From assembly GCA_029449235.1 (NCBI GenBank), contig JANATG010000015.1:992001-1056000 (forward strand): a stretch of 64,000 bases of DNA, given 5' to 3'. This DNA is from Linnemannia schmuckeri. Its lineage: Eukaryota; Mortierellomycota; Mortierellomycetes; Mortierellales; Mortierellaceae. Both the position numbers and the translations under genes were made by a program. Shown here piece by piece: positions 13,089 to 24,574 of this stretch (position 1 is the stretch's first letter; each line of letters starts with the position of its first letter). The notes under the pieces were generated by a model, which was not told the origin of the DNA, did no database searches, and was given only the letters and a program-made list of their open reading frames with translations.

Positions 13089-13094
13089 CACGTG
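13089..13094. promoter_or_regulatory. CACGTG palindrome in the LCL3/NRDE2 divergent promoter
   Basis: A perfect E-box/CACGTG hexamer lies about mid-way in the 200 bp between two divergent start codons. In fungi such boxes bind bHLH factors of the Cbf1/Pho4 class; use here is inferred from position only. Confidence 0.35.
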
Positions 13095-13197
13095 ATATGA
13101 ATATTTTTTTTTTACCGCGGCATTTTTGCGCTCATTTTTTGCGCTTGTTCTTCTTCCACCACCGCTGTCAATTCATTCGTTGCACCCTCCGTTCGCA

Positions 13198-16100
13198 ATG
13201 TCGAATGACCCTCCCAAGAGTGCTCCCTTCTTGGTGCGCACCCTTGACAAGCTGGATTTGACCAGGAGTCACGTAATTCTCTTCCTTATCCGTCAGTCTA
13301 ACTCATTCACGACTTGAAAAAAAAAAGGAATCACAAAACTTATGCTCGTTACTCTCATTCTCCTCCATAGGCCAGCAACGCCTCCAACAACACCTCAGGA
13401 CATGTCACCGTATCGAAACCCCCTCCTTCCTTCGACAGTTTCCCAGATATCACGATTCCCAAATTCTTGGCTGCTCCCCCAACAGCGACCTCAGGAGGGT
13501 CAGTTGCAGGTGCACAGCCCCCATCCTTCGCGATCCCCAGTTTTTCATCCTTCCCTATCGACACCCGTCCACCGCCGCAATCACAACAACCATCAATACC
13601 AGCGCCAGATACAGAACGGAAGCATAAGAAAGAGAAACGGGAATCTCGTGTCGACGATCGAAACCGCAATGAGATTGGAGATCGAGATCAGGAGAGTAGT
13701 AGCCGGAAGCACCGATCCAAGGACGAGGATGTACGCGTATCGACACACCGCAAGGAGAAGCGGAGAAGCCGGAGCAGTAGTCGAGAAGATCATCGTCGCT
13801 CCCATAAAGACGACAGGCGGTCCAAAGACAAGGAGAAAGATAAAGAGCGATACAGGGAGCGAGAGCGCGATGGAGATCGAGACAGAGATGGACATCGAGA
13901 CAGGGATCGACACGGCAGCCATCGCGACAGGGACAGGGATAGGGATAGGGATAGGGACAGGAAACACTCAGATCGTCACCGAGACGGTGATCAGTCTAGT
14001 CGGAGGAGCGGACGAGAGTCCAGTCACGAGCGTCATTCATCATCCCGATTGTCATCGACCAAGGCAATTGCAACATCGAGAGAGAAGAGTCCAGACAGGA
14101 AGAAAACGCGGATCGTTTCCGAGGAAGAGAAACAGAACATGAGCTGGAAGCAGCGGCGGGATCATGACCTTCAGGAAGAAGTTGATCGGAAATCCAGCGC
14201 CAATACATCAGTGTGGCCTTCGTCTCAGTCTTACATATCCAAAGCAGGCTCAAGCAGGAGTAACAATAACAGCAAGCATCAGCCTGGAGAATGGATCTTT
14301 GATGTTACAGGCGATCAGGAGATCTTCCGTTATGGGCTGAATCCTTACTCAGTCCCATTGTACTCCCGTGCTGGTGGTAAATGTCAAACCAAATTACCAA
14401 AATACCGACAACGATGCATAACTATTTTGTATGATATTGAATTGCATATTAACTTCGATATTTTGCTTGCATTTACAAATAGCTGGTCGTGTCATGGGAC
14501 TGTCTAATTCGCTTCGGATCGACTATGAAAAGACTAGGGCTATCGGGAACAAGGGCATCGTGATGAGGCAGGGTGGCAAGGGTCAAAAGTCGACACGTTA
14601 CTCAGATCCAAATGCAACTTGGCGTGACCAGAGTCAGGAATATAAGCGGATATCGAGAGCCAACGCCGAGGAACTCGCTTTAAAGTTGAACCTCGCTCAA
14701 GAGGATCCTTCATACATCTCTTTGGACATACGGTCAGGACCCAAGAAGAAGCGATCATTGGATGGCAGTGAAGATGAAAGCGAGGATGATAAGCATGAAC
14801 AACGAGACGGTAGATCATTCAATCCGAGGAAGACGGGAAACTACAGAGATATACACGGCAAGTCTGTCTATAAGAAAGAGGACGAGGATCTCCTGCAGAC
14901 TACGAGTGATCAGGAAGAGGAGGGTGCTGAGAGTGCTTTGGATGTCTTGATGCGGCGCAGAATGATGCTTGACGGAGACCTGAGAAAGGTATGAGCGTTT
15001 TTCAATGGAGGCGAGTATGATTTAATTTGATCCACGTTTCAATACGAACCCATTCTAACCTTTTTGCATTTCAATTAGGACCCGAAACAACCAGAGAAGT
15101 GGCTCGATTTTGTTGCTATAGAGGATGCGATCGACCTGGTCACTAATCGACGTTCAGCCTCCTCAGTGGCCGCCCACTCTGCCAGTCACGCTGAGATCAG
15201 GCTCAGCATTCTCGACCGCGCTCTTCAATCCAACCCCATCAATGAACATCTCCTACTTGAGTACATGAATACCTGCCGCCTCTGTTGGGTGCCCGCCAAA
15301 GTACTGACCAAATGGGACGAACTACTGCAGTCGGACCGAGTTCTCGCCGCGTGGCCAGGACTCTGGATCGAGTACTTGGACTTTCGACAGCGCCACTTCC
15401 TGAGTTTCTCGGTCAAGAGTTTTATCCGTGTTTTGCAGGATGCTTTGGATCGGCTGGGTCAGTTGGCAAAGTCGACCTGGATGACACTACAGAGGGTTTC
15501 TGACAAAACGGAACTTCAGTGTCAGCTTGCCAAAGTTGAGCTGGTGATGGTTCATGTCCTCTCACGCGCCTGGACCTTTTTGAAGCAAGCAGGTAACGGA
15601 TCTCCGGCTTCTGTATAGTCATTTTTGGATTGGATAGGTCTTTGCCTCGATAACTGAAATCAATACTTATCCATGGTTTTCTGTGCGCTTTAATAGGTTA
15701 TATTGAGCGCGCTCAGGGATCGCTGCAAGGACAAGTAGAGTTTATATTCAACATTCCTTCCAGCTTATTGTCAGAGTCATGGCAAGTCCAGATCAGGAGT
15801 TTGGAAGAGTTTTGGGATTCAGAGTTGCCTCGGTTCGGAGAAAAGGGTGCTAAGGGTTGGGCGCACTACGTTACAGAGGACGATGAGGTCGAGATGGAGT
15901 ATTTACTTCAGCAGACCGGACTTCCTTCAAAAGCTCCTAATGTCGATGAGATGCTTAGGTCCTTTGCCGACAATGAGGTTGATCGATACGTGTATACACA
16001 ATGGGCCAAGACTGAGAAAGAATTCAACACACGCTGCTGGTTTCCCATTCGTACCACGGGTGAGTTTGACTCTTGGTGAAATTTGGAGGTGTTACTGAAG

Positions 16101-18860
16101 CTTAAGTATGAAGCCCGTTGTCAACCTTATTAACACTTATGTCTCCCTTCTTGCCCATAGAGGATATCCCGGAGCAAATGGAGGATGATACATTCGGAGT
16201 GGTCCTCTTTGACGATATCAGACCCTTCATTGTCCAGCTGTACACCCCTGAGGCACGACTGCAACTCATCGACTGCACTTTCAACTTTTTGGGCTTGCCT
16301 GTAAACTCGTTTGCTGGATCAAATGGGCTCAGAACATCCTCTTCAACAAATCCTACCGGAGGCTCAGAGTTAGTATCAGCCAGGAAGGTTCCCAACACCA
16401 GTGTTTACAATCCCTTCTTCCACGACGGACTCTTGTTGAACCTCGGAATGGACTCGCATCAAGTGGCATTTGGTTCCAACGCAGGACTGAAGCGCTTCTT
16501 CCCCGAGTTTGAGAGCAAGAAAAAGTCGATTGAGCGTATTCTGAAGGAACTGGAGCGGGAAGAACAGTTTTTGGAACCTGTGGAGCAGGACTGGTCGTGT
16601 GTGTGGAGTCTGCCTGTGCACAACTTTCCACAAAGCGTTGATACAATCTTTGGACAGCCTTATCATCCGACGGCGGGGCTGAAGCTGAGCAGTCGGTACC
16701 CCTGGGCCACTGTGAGTACTCATGAGGAGACTCAACAGTCTAATAAGCTCTTCATTCGGTAAGTGTCTTGCTGTACCTTTTTTAAAGCTTCTGACCATTT
16801 ACTTTTTTGTGCAAGTCTTAACATCTCTTGCTCTCGCAACATAGCAATACATTCGAACAACTGATACAAGTTACGCCACTCGACAAGGCTCATCGACAGA
16901 GTCTGTCAATCTACCACTTGATGTACGAGGGTCTGGAGACGCTCTCAGGGTCCAAAGTACAGAAGTTGGCCAAGAAGTACCTGAGTAATGATCGGATGGA
17001 TCTAATCCTCTGGAATGGGTTTGCGCAGGCTGAAAAATCGCAAGGACGTATACCTGAGGTACAGTCATCGTTACTTATTATTACGTGCGATTAAAGGCCT
17101 GAGACCTGAATGGTCTTCCACAGTTGATTTTCATGGCGTTAACCATGTCTTTTACATTCTTTTGATAGTCTCGTAAGGTATACTCGACAGCCTTGTCAAT
17201 GTATCCGTCATTCCCAACAGAGCATCAGACCCGTGCCCCACTGATCCATCGCTACTATGCCCAACTGGAGTGGGAGCAGGGACGTCCACGAGCCGCCCTA
17301 CTTGTCTTGATGGCTCTCATCGATAAAGGTATGTCTTGGCTATCATTTTGACCTCATAATGGTATGATCTGAGGTCATAGAACTCACCTGCTATTTGTTT
17401 GTATTTCTGACGCGAGCTTAGCACCGCTGACTCTGCCTGCAGACGACAAAGAGGATGCCTTGATGCCCAGTCCAACACGGTTATTGATCTGTCGACAAAA
17501 GTTTTCGGATGAGGTCGCCAGGCTCAACCTTGTCCGGCCGAGTATTTCAGCGGCAACTGGGAGCAAGTGGATCGAGGCTGCTCTGGATTGGATTGTGTGC
17601 TTTGCCTGGTTCGAGTACCTCTCTGCTGGTCCGGGGGTTGGAGTTGCGCCTGCGATTAAGGTCTTTGAGAATGCGATTCAGGAGTTGGATTTCAGGAACG
17701 CAGATGCAGAGATCACTGTGGCAGCTGTCGAGAACGAGCAGATTGGTCGTGGCAGAGGTAGTGGTGGATCAAAGGTCCATTCGTCGACACTGTTGACGTC
17801 TTTGTCGGACGATCTGGGTCTAGAATTGTTGACTGCGAAGGGTCCGCCAACAAAAAGGAAGGTCTGTACGGGACCTGAGGCCGAGTTGATGTGGATCGAG
17901 ATGGTCAAGCTGGTGTATTTTCATTCACTCCAATCTTCGTCTGTCCAACAGCGCAACTCTCACTCCACTCGTGTTAGTGCGGGTGCAGGTGCGGGTCTTG
18001 GAGCAGGTGGATTCCAACCTCGAGATTTGAGAAAAGTAGTCCGAGATGGGTTGGTCCGGTTCCCGAACTGTTCGATCCTGCAGTCATTGTTCTTTTGTAC
18101 AGAGGCCCAACAGCGGTATCATGGTCGTGTCCGGACCTGGGTCCAGGAACAAGTTGCTCGTCGGCATGGATCTAGGAATGGTAGCAGCACTGGGGGAACC
18201 GGACCGTCGTCGTTGCCGTCGGTCATCTCGGCAAGCAAGGCACCGCTGTGGACGTTTGGAGTGTTTTATGAGCTGTGGCATCAGGAGCCCTATAACCCAC
18301 ATGCAGTACGATCACTTCTGGAATCTGCACTGGATTCATCCAAGTCTTCGTCGTTCAGTTCGAGTCCTAACCTGTGGATGATTTATATTGAGCTTGAGCT
18401 AAGGGAGAGTGCTCGACAGCGAGAGGCCAACTCCTCAGCTTTAGTTGTTCAGAAAGGGAAAGATGAATCTCGTGGAGACGGTGGGAGTGGGAGGTCTCAG
18501 GGCGGATCCAAATCAGTTCTTCCGTCGTCATCATCTTCCTCATCGTCGTCGTCAAAAGACAACACGGACCAAGAAGGAGGACAAGAACTTGAAACGAGTC
18601 GAAAGGTCAAACAACTGCTGATGCGGGCTTTAAATGATTGTCCGTGGTACAAAGATCTGTACCTCCTGGCGTTTGAACCTCGCATGAAGCGACTGTTTTC
18701 GTTGGACGAACTCGATCAGTTGTACCAGACGATGCTCGAGAAGGAGATTCGGGTCCGGTGCGAGATCCCTGAGCGGCTGTCTTCTAGTGGAGCTTTTACG
18801 GAGAAGGGTGGGGAAGGGGATAGTGGCAATGAGGAGGATGTCCACATGGACTCGGACTAA
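13198..18860 (+). CDS. NRDE2: NRDE2-family nuclear RNA regulation protein
   Basis: NRDE2 is a nuclear protein that works with the Mtr4/exosome system and, in some organisms, in small-RNA silencing. Nine exons: 13198-13272, 13371-14376, 14483-14988, 15079-15592, 15697-16059, 16161-16758, 16845-17058, 17169-17328, and 17443 (or 17422)-18860, giving 1617 or 1624 aa. The N-terminal part is Pro/Ser-rich and then extremely Arg/Asp/Glu/His-rich with long RD dipeptide runs (about 13730-14000). The family signature follows: WIFDVTGDQEIFRYGLNPY and the GRVMGL region. After that come HAT/TPR-like helical repeats starting KQPEKWLDFVAIEDAI and including NPINEHLLLEYM and PGLWIEYLDF. A serine run occurs near 18520-18555 and the C-terminus is acidic. 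Two in-phase acceptors 21 nt apart precede the last exon. The family assignment is firm; molecular role is from homologues. Confidence 0.9.
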
Positions 18861-18991
18861 AAGTCAATAAATACTAGAACGATTGAACCTCGAGAAATTT
18901 TCTATTTTTATTATGAGGTCGCAAACAAAGAGAAAATCAAATCGGCACCCGCCATTTAAAAAAAAAAAAATAGAAAAAAAAAAAAAGACGA

Positions 18992-20998
18992 CTAATGGTG
19001 GAAGTGGTCCTTCTTGTCAGGCTTGACAGAGAAGGCGGTATAGATCGTCACCCCCTCATCCGAAGAGGCCTCAATTGAGAAAGGCGTATTAGCGCCCACA
19101 AAGAATACATTTCCTTCCTCTGCAACAACCTCAACCACCTCATCCTCACTCTCACTCGTTGCACGGTTTTCAGTCCGGATCACACCCTGGCCCTTGGTGA
19201 CAATGACCACACTAGGGCCCTCAGCACCCCTCAGACGCTCCTTCTCCTTGGCATGGTCGAGGGTTGTCAGGATGATTGAGAACTCGTCAATTGGGGGGTC
19301 GTACATGAGCGAATGGCCCGTGGGTGTGCAGAGGACTCCTGACAAGAGTTGGTCAGAACCGGCTTTTGACTGGTAGGTCAGCATCTCGGTCAGAACCTCG
19401 ACGTCCTTGAATTTCGGGGTCAGTCCTGCGCGAATCACATTGTCACTGGCCGCCATACACTCCACGCAGTCTGTTGTGGATGTTGTTGTTTGTCCGATGT
19501 TGGGGATGTTGATAAGGTGGTGATGTTGTTGTTGTTGTTGGTTGAGTGAGAATGGGAGATATCATTGATAACAGAAAATATACAAAAAAAAAAAAGAAGA
19601 GTGGAGTACGTATTTTGTTTGATTAGTGTCAAAGACTAAACCTTATTCAATCGACGTGGGCATGGCAGCACGAAATACAAAAAAGTGAAACGCTGCACGA
19701 TAATTAAAAAACCAGACCCCTCCTCTCCCCAATCAAACAATGCAGACAGCAAGCATGCACCAAAGAAAAGACACGGAAAAAAACTCACCTCCACTCAGAT
19801 AGGCATGAGGCTCGTTGGCAGCCAAGAAGACCGCCTGACCGGGCTGGAGGACGATATAGTTGAGGAAGAAGAAGCAGAAGAGACCCACATCTCCAGGGAA
19901 CTGGGAATGAACTCTCAAAAGCAACTCCTCCAACGATCCCGCAGAATACTGCTGTTGACCAGCGGACTCAAGTCTGGCCACCAACCGATCGAGCTCCAAT
20001 TTGACCTTTGCAGGCTCCGCAGTCATCATAGTCTTGAACAAAGCCTTGAGCGCCTGACGCCCCTCCTTGATTCCCTTGATTCCCTCGATCGCCTGCGATC
20101 TCTTAACAGCCTCTTGGAACTCACGCGCTGCCTGGTCCCCGACCAGCGCCCAGAACTCTGGCCAACGATCCAAAGCTGCCGAGATCTCGTCCAAAGGCTT
20201 GAACCCACACAGAGCCTCGAAGTCTGTCAATGCAATCGCCATCTCTGGTTTATGGTTATCGTCCTTGTAAAGATCAGGCCGGTCCTTGAACAACTTCTCG
20301 GCAAGAGATTTGTCGGGATGTGCCTGGATCGAAAGCGCCTTTCCAATGGAGAGGACCTTGAAGAGGAAAGGAAGGTGACCGTTGTACTTTTCGTGGAAGT
20401 AAGGTGTCAAGAGCTGGGGGTCTGCCTTGAGGAAGGACTCTAGTGATTTCTCAGATTGGTAGAGCGTCGATGGTGCGTTGGGGTGTGTACCCATCCAAAG
20501 CTATATCGGAGAAAATAACATTATAGGGAGATAAGGATAAGGAGAAGTGTGAAGAGGTTAGAAAAAACATAAAAACGTAAACGAAGTTGTTATTTTATGG
20601 GAGGATGATGTCCACTATTTTTTTAAATATTGCAGAGCGTGAGAAAAATGCCACGCTTATGAGTGTCTTCGTGAATGGGTCCTTATTTTGTTCGTGAGAT
20701 TCGGAGAAGACAAAGCGAGACACACACACGTCGGCAAGTACCAAAAAAAGGGAGGGATTGCCAACTGGAAGTAACGAAAAGGTGAAAAGTAGACAATCGA
20801 CCATGAACACAAGTGATATCAAAGAAAAAAAAAAGGAAAAAGAAAGAAAAATACCTCGGCGTAAGGACGGGATTCGTCGACTGTGAATCCAGGAGAGGAG
20901 GATGCGAACCTGGCAACGGAGGAGCGAGATCCAATGTTGCCCCAGTCGTAGGACTGGGCCTTGCAGTCCAGGCGGACGACAGTAGGATGCGAGGGCAT
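18992..20998 (-). CDS. PMI40: Mannose-6-phosphate isomerase, type I
   Basis: Zinc enzyme interconverting fructose-6-phosphate and mannose-6-phosphate, feeding GDP-mannose for glycosylation and wall mannan. Three exons in transcript order 20998-20855, 20500-19789, 19470-18992 give 444 aa, typical of the type I family. The order is QSYDWGNIGSRS at the N-terminus, GTHPNAPS, then SIQAHPDKSLAEKLF with zinc ligands Gln and His, the PMI signature YKDDNHKPEMAIALTDFEALCGF with the ligand Glu, and EPHAYLSGDCVECMAASDNVIRAGLTPK with the last ligand His. The second intron splits the SGD codon, so an apparent unspliced end after LSGG is not real. Convergent with NRDE2, 131 bp apart, and divergent from CHS5. 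An A-rich tract follows the stop. Confidence 0.95.
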
Positions 20999-21429
20999 GT
21001 TATATGAGTGTCTTTTGTTTCTTAGTATGAAGGGGCGAGAGTATAATATGAAGGGCAGGAAGAATGAGAAAGAGGAAGAGGAAAGTGAATGGAGGCGATG
21101 GAGGAAGAAGAGATGAAGAAAAAGTAGTGAATGGTGTAAGAAAAAGAAAAAGAAGGTTAAGCGACCTATTTATTCGCGCACTCCAAACCAAAGGGACAAA
21201 GGGACAGTCCAGCCCACACAGAAGTCCAATGTGCTCTTTCAGTGACTCGCAAATTTAATTGTGGGCAAGAATAGACCAGAGTGCGCCCAAGGCTCACTTG
21301 TCAGATACGTGGTGGAACCACTGGTTGGGAAACCGACACATCATCTTTCCTTGCTTTTTTACTTTTCTTTTCATCATCCCTCAACCTCTCTCACCCTCTT
21401 GTCAGCATACCCGAACAAAGACAAAGCCA
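20999..21429. other. Divergent promoter, PMI40 / CHS5
   Basis: No gene seen. It holds an A/G-rich half on the PMI40 side, an AATAAATA-like box on the minus strand near 21165-21180, and a C/T-rich leader before the CHS5 ATG. The CHS5 frame is open upstream to 21259, but that sequence looks like leader. Confidence 0.55.
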
Positions 21430-22329
21430 ATGATGACTGCAGCCAACCATAACAACAACAACCATTCAGGAAGCAACGCCCAAGGGTCGACGTCATCAGG
21501 ATCCAAGCAAGGCTCATCCATCTGCTTCACAGTCGGAAAGGTCGACGCAGGAATGACAACCCTCCTCACAGAAGACCACCACCTCATCGAGTTCCCCTCT
21601 CTCCTCCTCCCCAAGGGCGTCTCTGCCGGATCCGTCGTCAATATCTCTGTCAACCGTAACCTGGAGGAGGAGCAGAACCGCCGGGACGAGTTCTGGGCCC
21701 TCCAGGACGAGATTCTCGACCAGTTCGGAAAGAACCCTCCCAAGACCCCTACCCTTCGCGTCAAGTCCTTGACTCAGTCAACATGCACACTCGAATGGGA
21801 CTCGCTCGTCCTCAACCAGGCCAGTCTCCGCTCGCTGGACGTCTACAAGAACGGCGTCAAGCAGGGTCATTCGATCGCCAGCCCCTATCACACTAACCAG
21901 TACAAGCTCTCAGGACTGGAAATCGACCACATGTTCTCCTTCTACATCGAGATCAAGACCTCGGCAGGAACCCTCAGATCCAACGAAGTCAAGGCCAGGA
22001 CCCACACACTCGATAACCTCACAGGAACTAACATCTGTTTTGGCGTTTTTGAATCCGACGCTGCTCTTGAGGAGTGCAAGAGGCTGGTCGTCGAGATTGG
22101 AGGCACATGGACCGAGGAGGTCGGTATCGAGACGACTCATCTGTTGTGCCATGTCCAGGGCGGATACAATTACGAGGCCGCGTTGCAACAGTCGATCCCT
22201 ATTGTCAAACCCGAGTGGCTCAAGGCTTGCGTCGAACACAAAAAGCTCCAAGCCGCTCTTCCTTACTACCTCGTCCAGCCCAGCAGTAATGGTATCTCTA
22301 GCCATCCCGACACCCCAGCACAGGAGTAA
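21430..22329 (+). CDS. CHS5: Exomer scaffold CHS5, short form (N-terminal + FN3 + BRCT)
   Basis: Chs5 is the core of the exomer complex, which exports chitin synthase and other cargo from the trans-Golgi. A single exon of 299 aa from the ATG-ATG at 21430. A low-complexity Asn/Ser leader is followed by the N-terminal dimerisation/ChAP-binding region (ICFTVGKVDAGMTTLLTEDHH, then NRNLEEEQNRRDEFWALQDEI). An FN3 domain starts at about TPTLRVKSLTQSTCTLEWDS and includes LRSLDVYKNG. The BRCT domain runs from FGVFESDAALEECKRLV to VKPEWLKACVEHKKL. Yeast Chs5 is 671 aa with a long charged C-terminal repeat region; that part is absent here and the stop follows about 28 residues after the BRCT core. An in-frame ATG at 21259 would add 57 residues that look like leader. 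Confidence 0.88.
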   Translation: MMTAANHNNNNHSGSNAQGSTSSGSKQGSSICFTVGKVDAGMTTLLTEDHHLIEFPSLLLPKGVSAGSVVNISVNRNLEEEQNRRDEFWALQDEILDQFGKNPPKTPTLRVKSLTQSTCTLEWDSLVLNQASLRSLDVYKNGVKQGHSIASPYHTNQYKLSGLEIDHMFSFYIEIKTSAGTLRSNEVKARTHTLDNLTGTNICFGVFESDAALEECKRLVVEIGGTWTEEVGIETTHLLCHVQGGYNYEAALQQSIPIVKPEWLKACVEHKKLQAALPYYLVQPSSNGISSHPDTPAQE

Positions 22330-22899
22330 CAAAACGAAAGAGACAGAGAGATAGTAAAAAGATACAATGAGAAACGATAACCAGGACCCTCATCCCTTTG
22401 CTCAGCTAATCACGACAATACACCACCTTTTTGCCCGAACTGCAGGATTAGAAACTTTGTGTCAGGACAACAAGGTCAACACCACTAACACAAATAAACC
22501 GCCTCATACAAACAAGATCCTATCGTCGATATTTTTGGAGTCAATTGAAGAGTCCCACTCCTTTGCCACTCTTTGTCAAGGAACCATTGAAGGATGAGTG
22601 CATGCAAGTATGATTTTCAGAAAGAGATTTTTTATTTGGTCACACAGGGTCCAGAAGGACGAATGATTCGAGTTAAAGCAATAGAAGGGAGTATCAAGCA
22701 ATATAGAGAAGGACAGAGGTGATAATCGCGACATTTTGTCCTCAAAGAGCAATAGAGTGTGATAGAAAAAGCAAAGAGTAAGTGGGGACAGGCAAAGAAA
22801 GAAAAGAAAGAAAAAGGAAAGAAAGAAAGAGAACCCATCATAGGGATTCCCTTTCGTTTCAAAGTGTATTCATCCAAGAAGAGGAGAAAAGACGACCAT
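22330..22899. other. Convergent 3' intergenic region, CHS5 / histone H3
   Basis: No gene seen. It contains both 3' UTRs. An A/G-rich run (about 22790-22830) sits on the plus strand. Confidence 0.5.
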
Positions 22900-22990
22900 T
22901 TAGGTACGCTCGCCACGGAGACGACGGGCCAAGTGGATGTCCTTGGGCTGGATAGTGACACGCTTGGCGTGGATGGCAGCCAAGTTGGTA

Positions 22991-23022
<32 letters not shown>

Positions 23023-23310
23023 GGCCTCCTGGAGGGCACCGATAGCAGAGGACTGGAAGCGGAGATCGGTCTTGAAGTCCTGGGCGATCTCACGGACGAG
23101 ACGCTGGAAGGGGAGCTTGCGGATTAAGAGCTCGGTCGACTTTTGGTAGCGACGAATCTCACGAAGGGCGACGGTACCGGGACGGTAACGATGGGGCTTC
23201 TTGACACCACCGGTGGCGGGGGCCGACTTGCGGGCGGCCTTGGTGGCGAGCTGCTTGCGGGGAGCCTTTCCTCCGGTCGACTTGCGGGCGGTCTGCTTGG
23301 TACGAGCCAT
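22900..23310 (-). CDS. HHT1: Histone H3
   Basis: Core nucleosome histone, 136 codons in one exon. The tail begins ARTKQTARKSTGGKAPRK, so Lys4, Lys9, Lys14, Lys18 and Lys27 (in ARKSAPATGG) are all in place. The fold region includes RFQSSAIGALQEASEAYLV. The IG pair is shared with replication-independent H3.3, while the preceding SS is as in H3.1, a mixed state common in fungi that have one H3 type. The C-terminus is LARRLRGERT. Codon use is strongly biased to C/G-ending codons, as expected for a highly expressed gene. No H4 gene is adjacent; the divergent neighbour is a carotenoid-oxygenase-family gene. A 5' UTR intron is likely (separate entry). Confidence 0.98.
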
Positions 23311-23332
23311 GTTTTTTTTTGCTTTTGTTAGG

Positions 23333-23858
23333 CTGTTATGAAGAGAAAGGGAAAGAGACGAAAGCAGTTTAATGCGTCGTGAGTATGAGAGTCAAGTAAG
23401 GTGTGCGACTGTGTATGTGAGTCTGTGTGTGTCTGAGTATGCAGGTTGTGTGTGTAATAGGGAGGGGTGTCTACAGGAAGTGGGTCGTAGCTATTGGTCT
23501 GGGTGGGATAGTGTTTGAATGTCAGGCGGTAATGAAATGGATGAAAAAGGAATGGGAGAGATGTATATGTGTGTATGAAGTAAAGAATGAGAGCGAATGG
23601 AGAAAATGGGAGAGCCCTGGAAGGCGACGATGAATGAGTGGTGATGGTGAATGAGTTATACTTTGCTGTAGCTAGGAGTGAAGTTGTTGGCGTGTCTGTG
23701 AGTGAGGGGAGAGAAGAGAAGAGGAGAGGAGAGAAGAGGAGAGGAGAGAAGAGGAGTGAAGAGAGAAGACAAGTAAAAAAGAAATGGCAAGGTTTAAGTG
23801 TAGCAGGATATGGATGGGATGGTTAGATGGATGGTAGGGTATCGAAAGAAAGGCTTAC
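23333..23858 (-). other. Probable intron in the histone H3 5' leader
   Basis: On the minus strand, CCAAG/GTAAGC at 23858 is a strong donor and AACAG at 23334-23333 is a matching acceptor 22 bases before the H3 ATG. The 526 bp between them is rich in G and T on the plus strand and has no coding frame. It includes an AG-rich minisatellite at 23706-23760. Leader introns in histone genes are known in fungi; this one is inferred from splice signals only. Confidence 0.4.
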
Positions 23859-23994
23859 CTTGGCTGAAAGTGTTTGTGTGGGAGTAAGAGTGGGAGTGGG
23901 AGTGAGGGTGAGGGTGAGTGGAAAGGAAGAAAGTTGGGAGAGTAGGAAGGAAAGAAGCGAAAGTGGCGGATTTCGGGGGCAGACTTGGTTTTAT

Positions 23995-24019
23995 GTCTGT
24001 CTGTCTGTCTGTCTGTCTG
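23995..24019. repeat. (GTCT)n microsatellite
   Basis: About six perfect tandem copies of the tetranucleotide GTCT lie in the H3 upstream region. Confidence 0.9.
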
Positions 24020-24574
24020 GCGGGAAGAGACCAAACACGGCAGGATATCTGGACGACAAGAGAGAGAGAAAAGACTCAAGATTGTATTTAACCCCCTCTA
24101 TTTCGACAGGTTGTCGCCAGTTTCTAGTTGGCTTGGCCATCTCCACATGGTCCTCTATATATTCAAAGCCACCAGTGGGCTCAGGGCTTCTAGTCCCATC
24201 CCTTTATCGACCTTTTCCTTCTTTATTCCTAGTCCGACATCACTACCAGCGTCATAAGACCCACTGCGCCATCAGGAACCATAGCCGAGGCGAGAGAGTA
24301 CTCGGTCGTTTGACCCACCACCATCGGGCGAACCCTTTTTTGTGATCACACAAATTCCAAAAATGAAATCGCTGCAGTTGTCCGTAGGATTCTGAAGAGC
24401 GCGTTCGCAGTCACGAAATTGGCGATCACATGACATCACGTATTTTTTCATTGGGTGGCCCTTTTCATTTTTCTTGCTCTGTCAACCGCCGTCGTCCCTC
24501 ATTCAACTCTCACGCCTCCTCCCTCCCTCCCCACTCACCACTTCACCACCACTTCAACACACACGCACACAACC

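Noticed and set aside
13342..14142. 266-codon plus-strand ORF overlapping NRDE2
   Set aside because: It is an alternate frame of the hexamer repeat encoding the RD-rich region; the NRDE2 frame carries the conserved domains and splices in phase.
19685..20443. 252-codon plus-strand ORF
   Set aside because: Antisense to the long second exon of mannose-6-phosphate isomerase, which has all catalytic motifs.
21259..21429. 57-residue N-terminal extension of CHS5
   Set aside because: The upstream frame reads as leader (IIPQPLSPSCQHT-type), and the ATG at 21430 starts the low-complexity leader before the conserved region.
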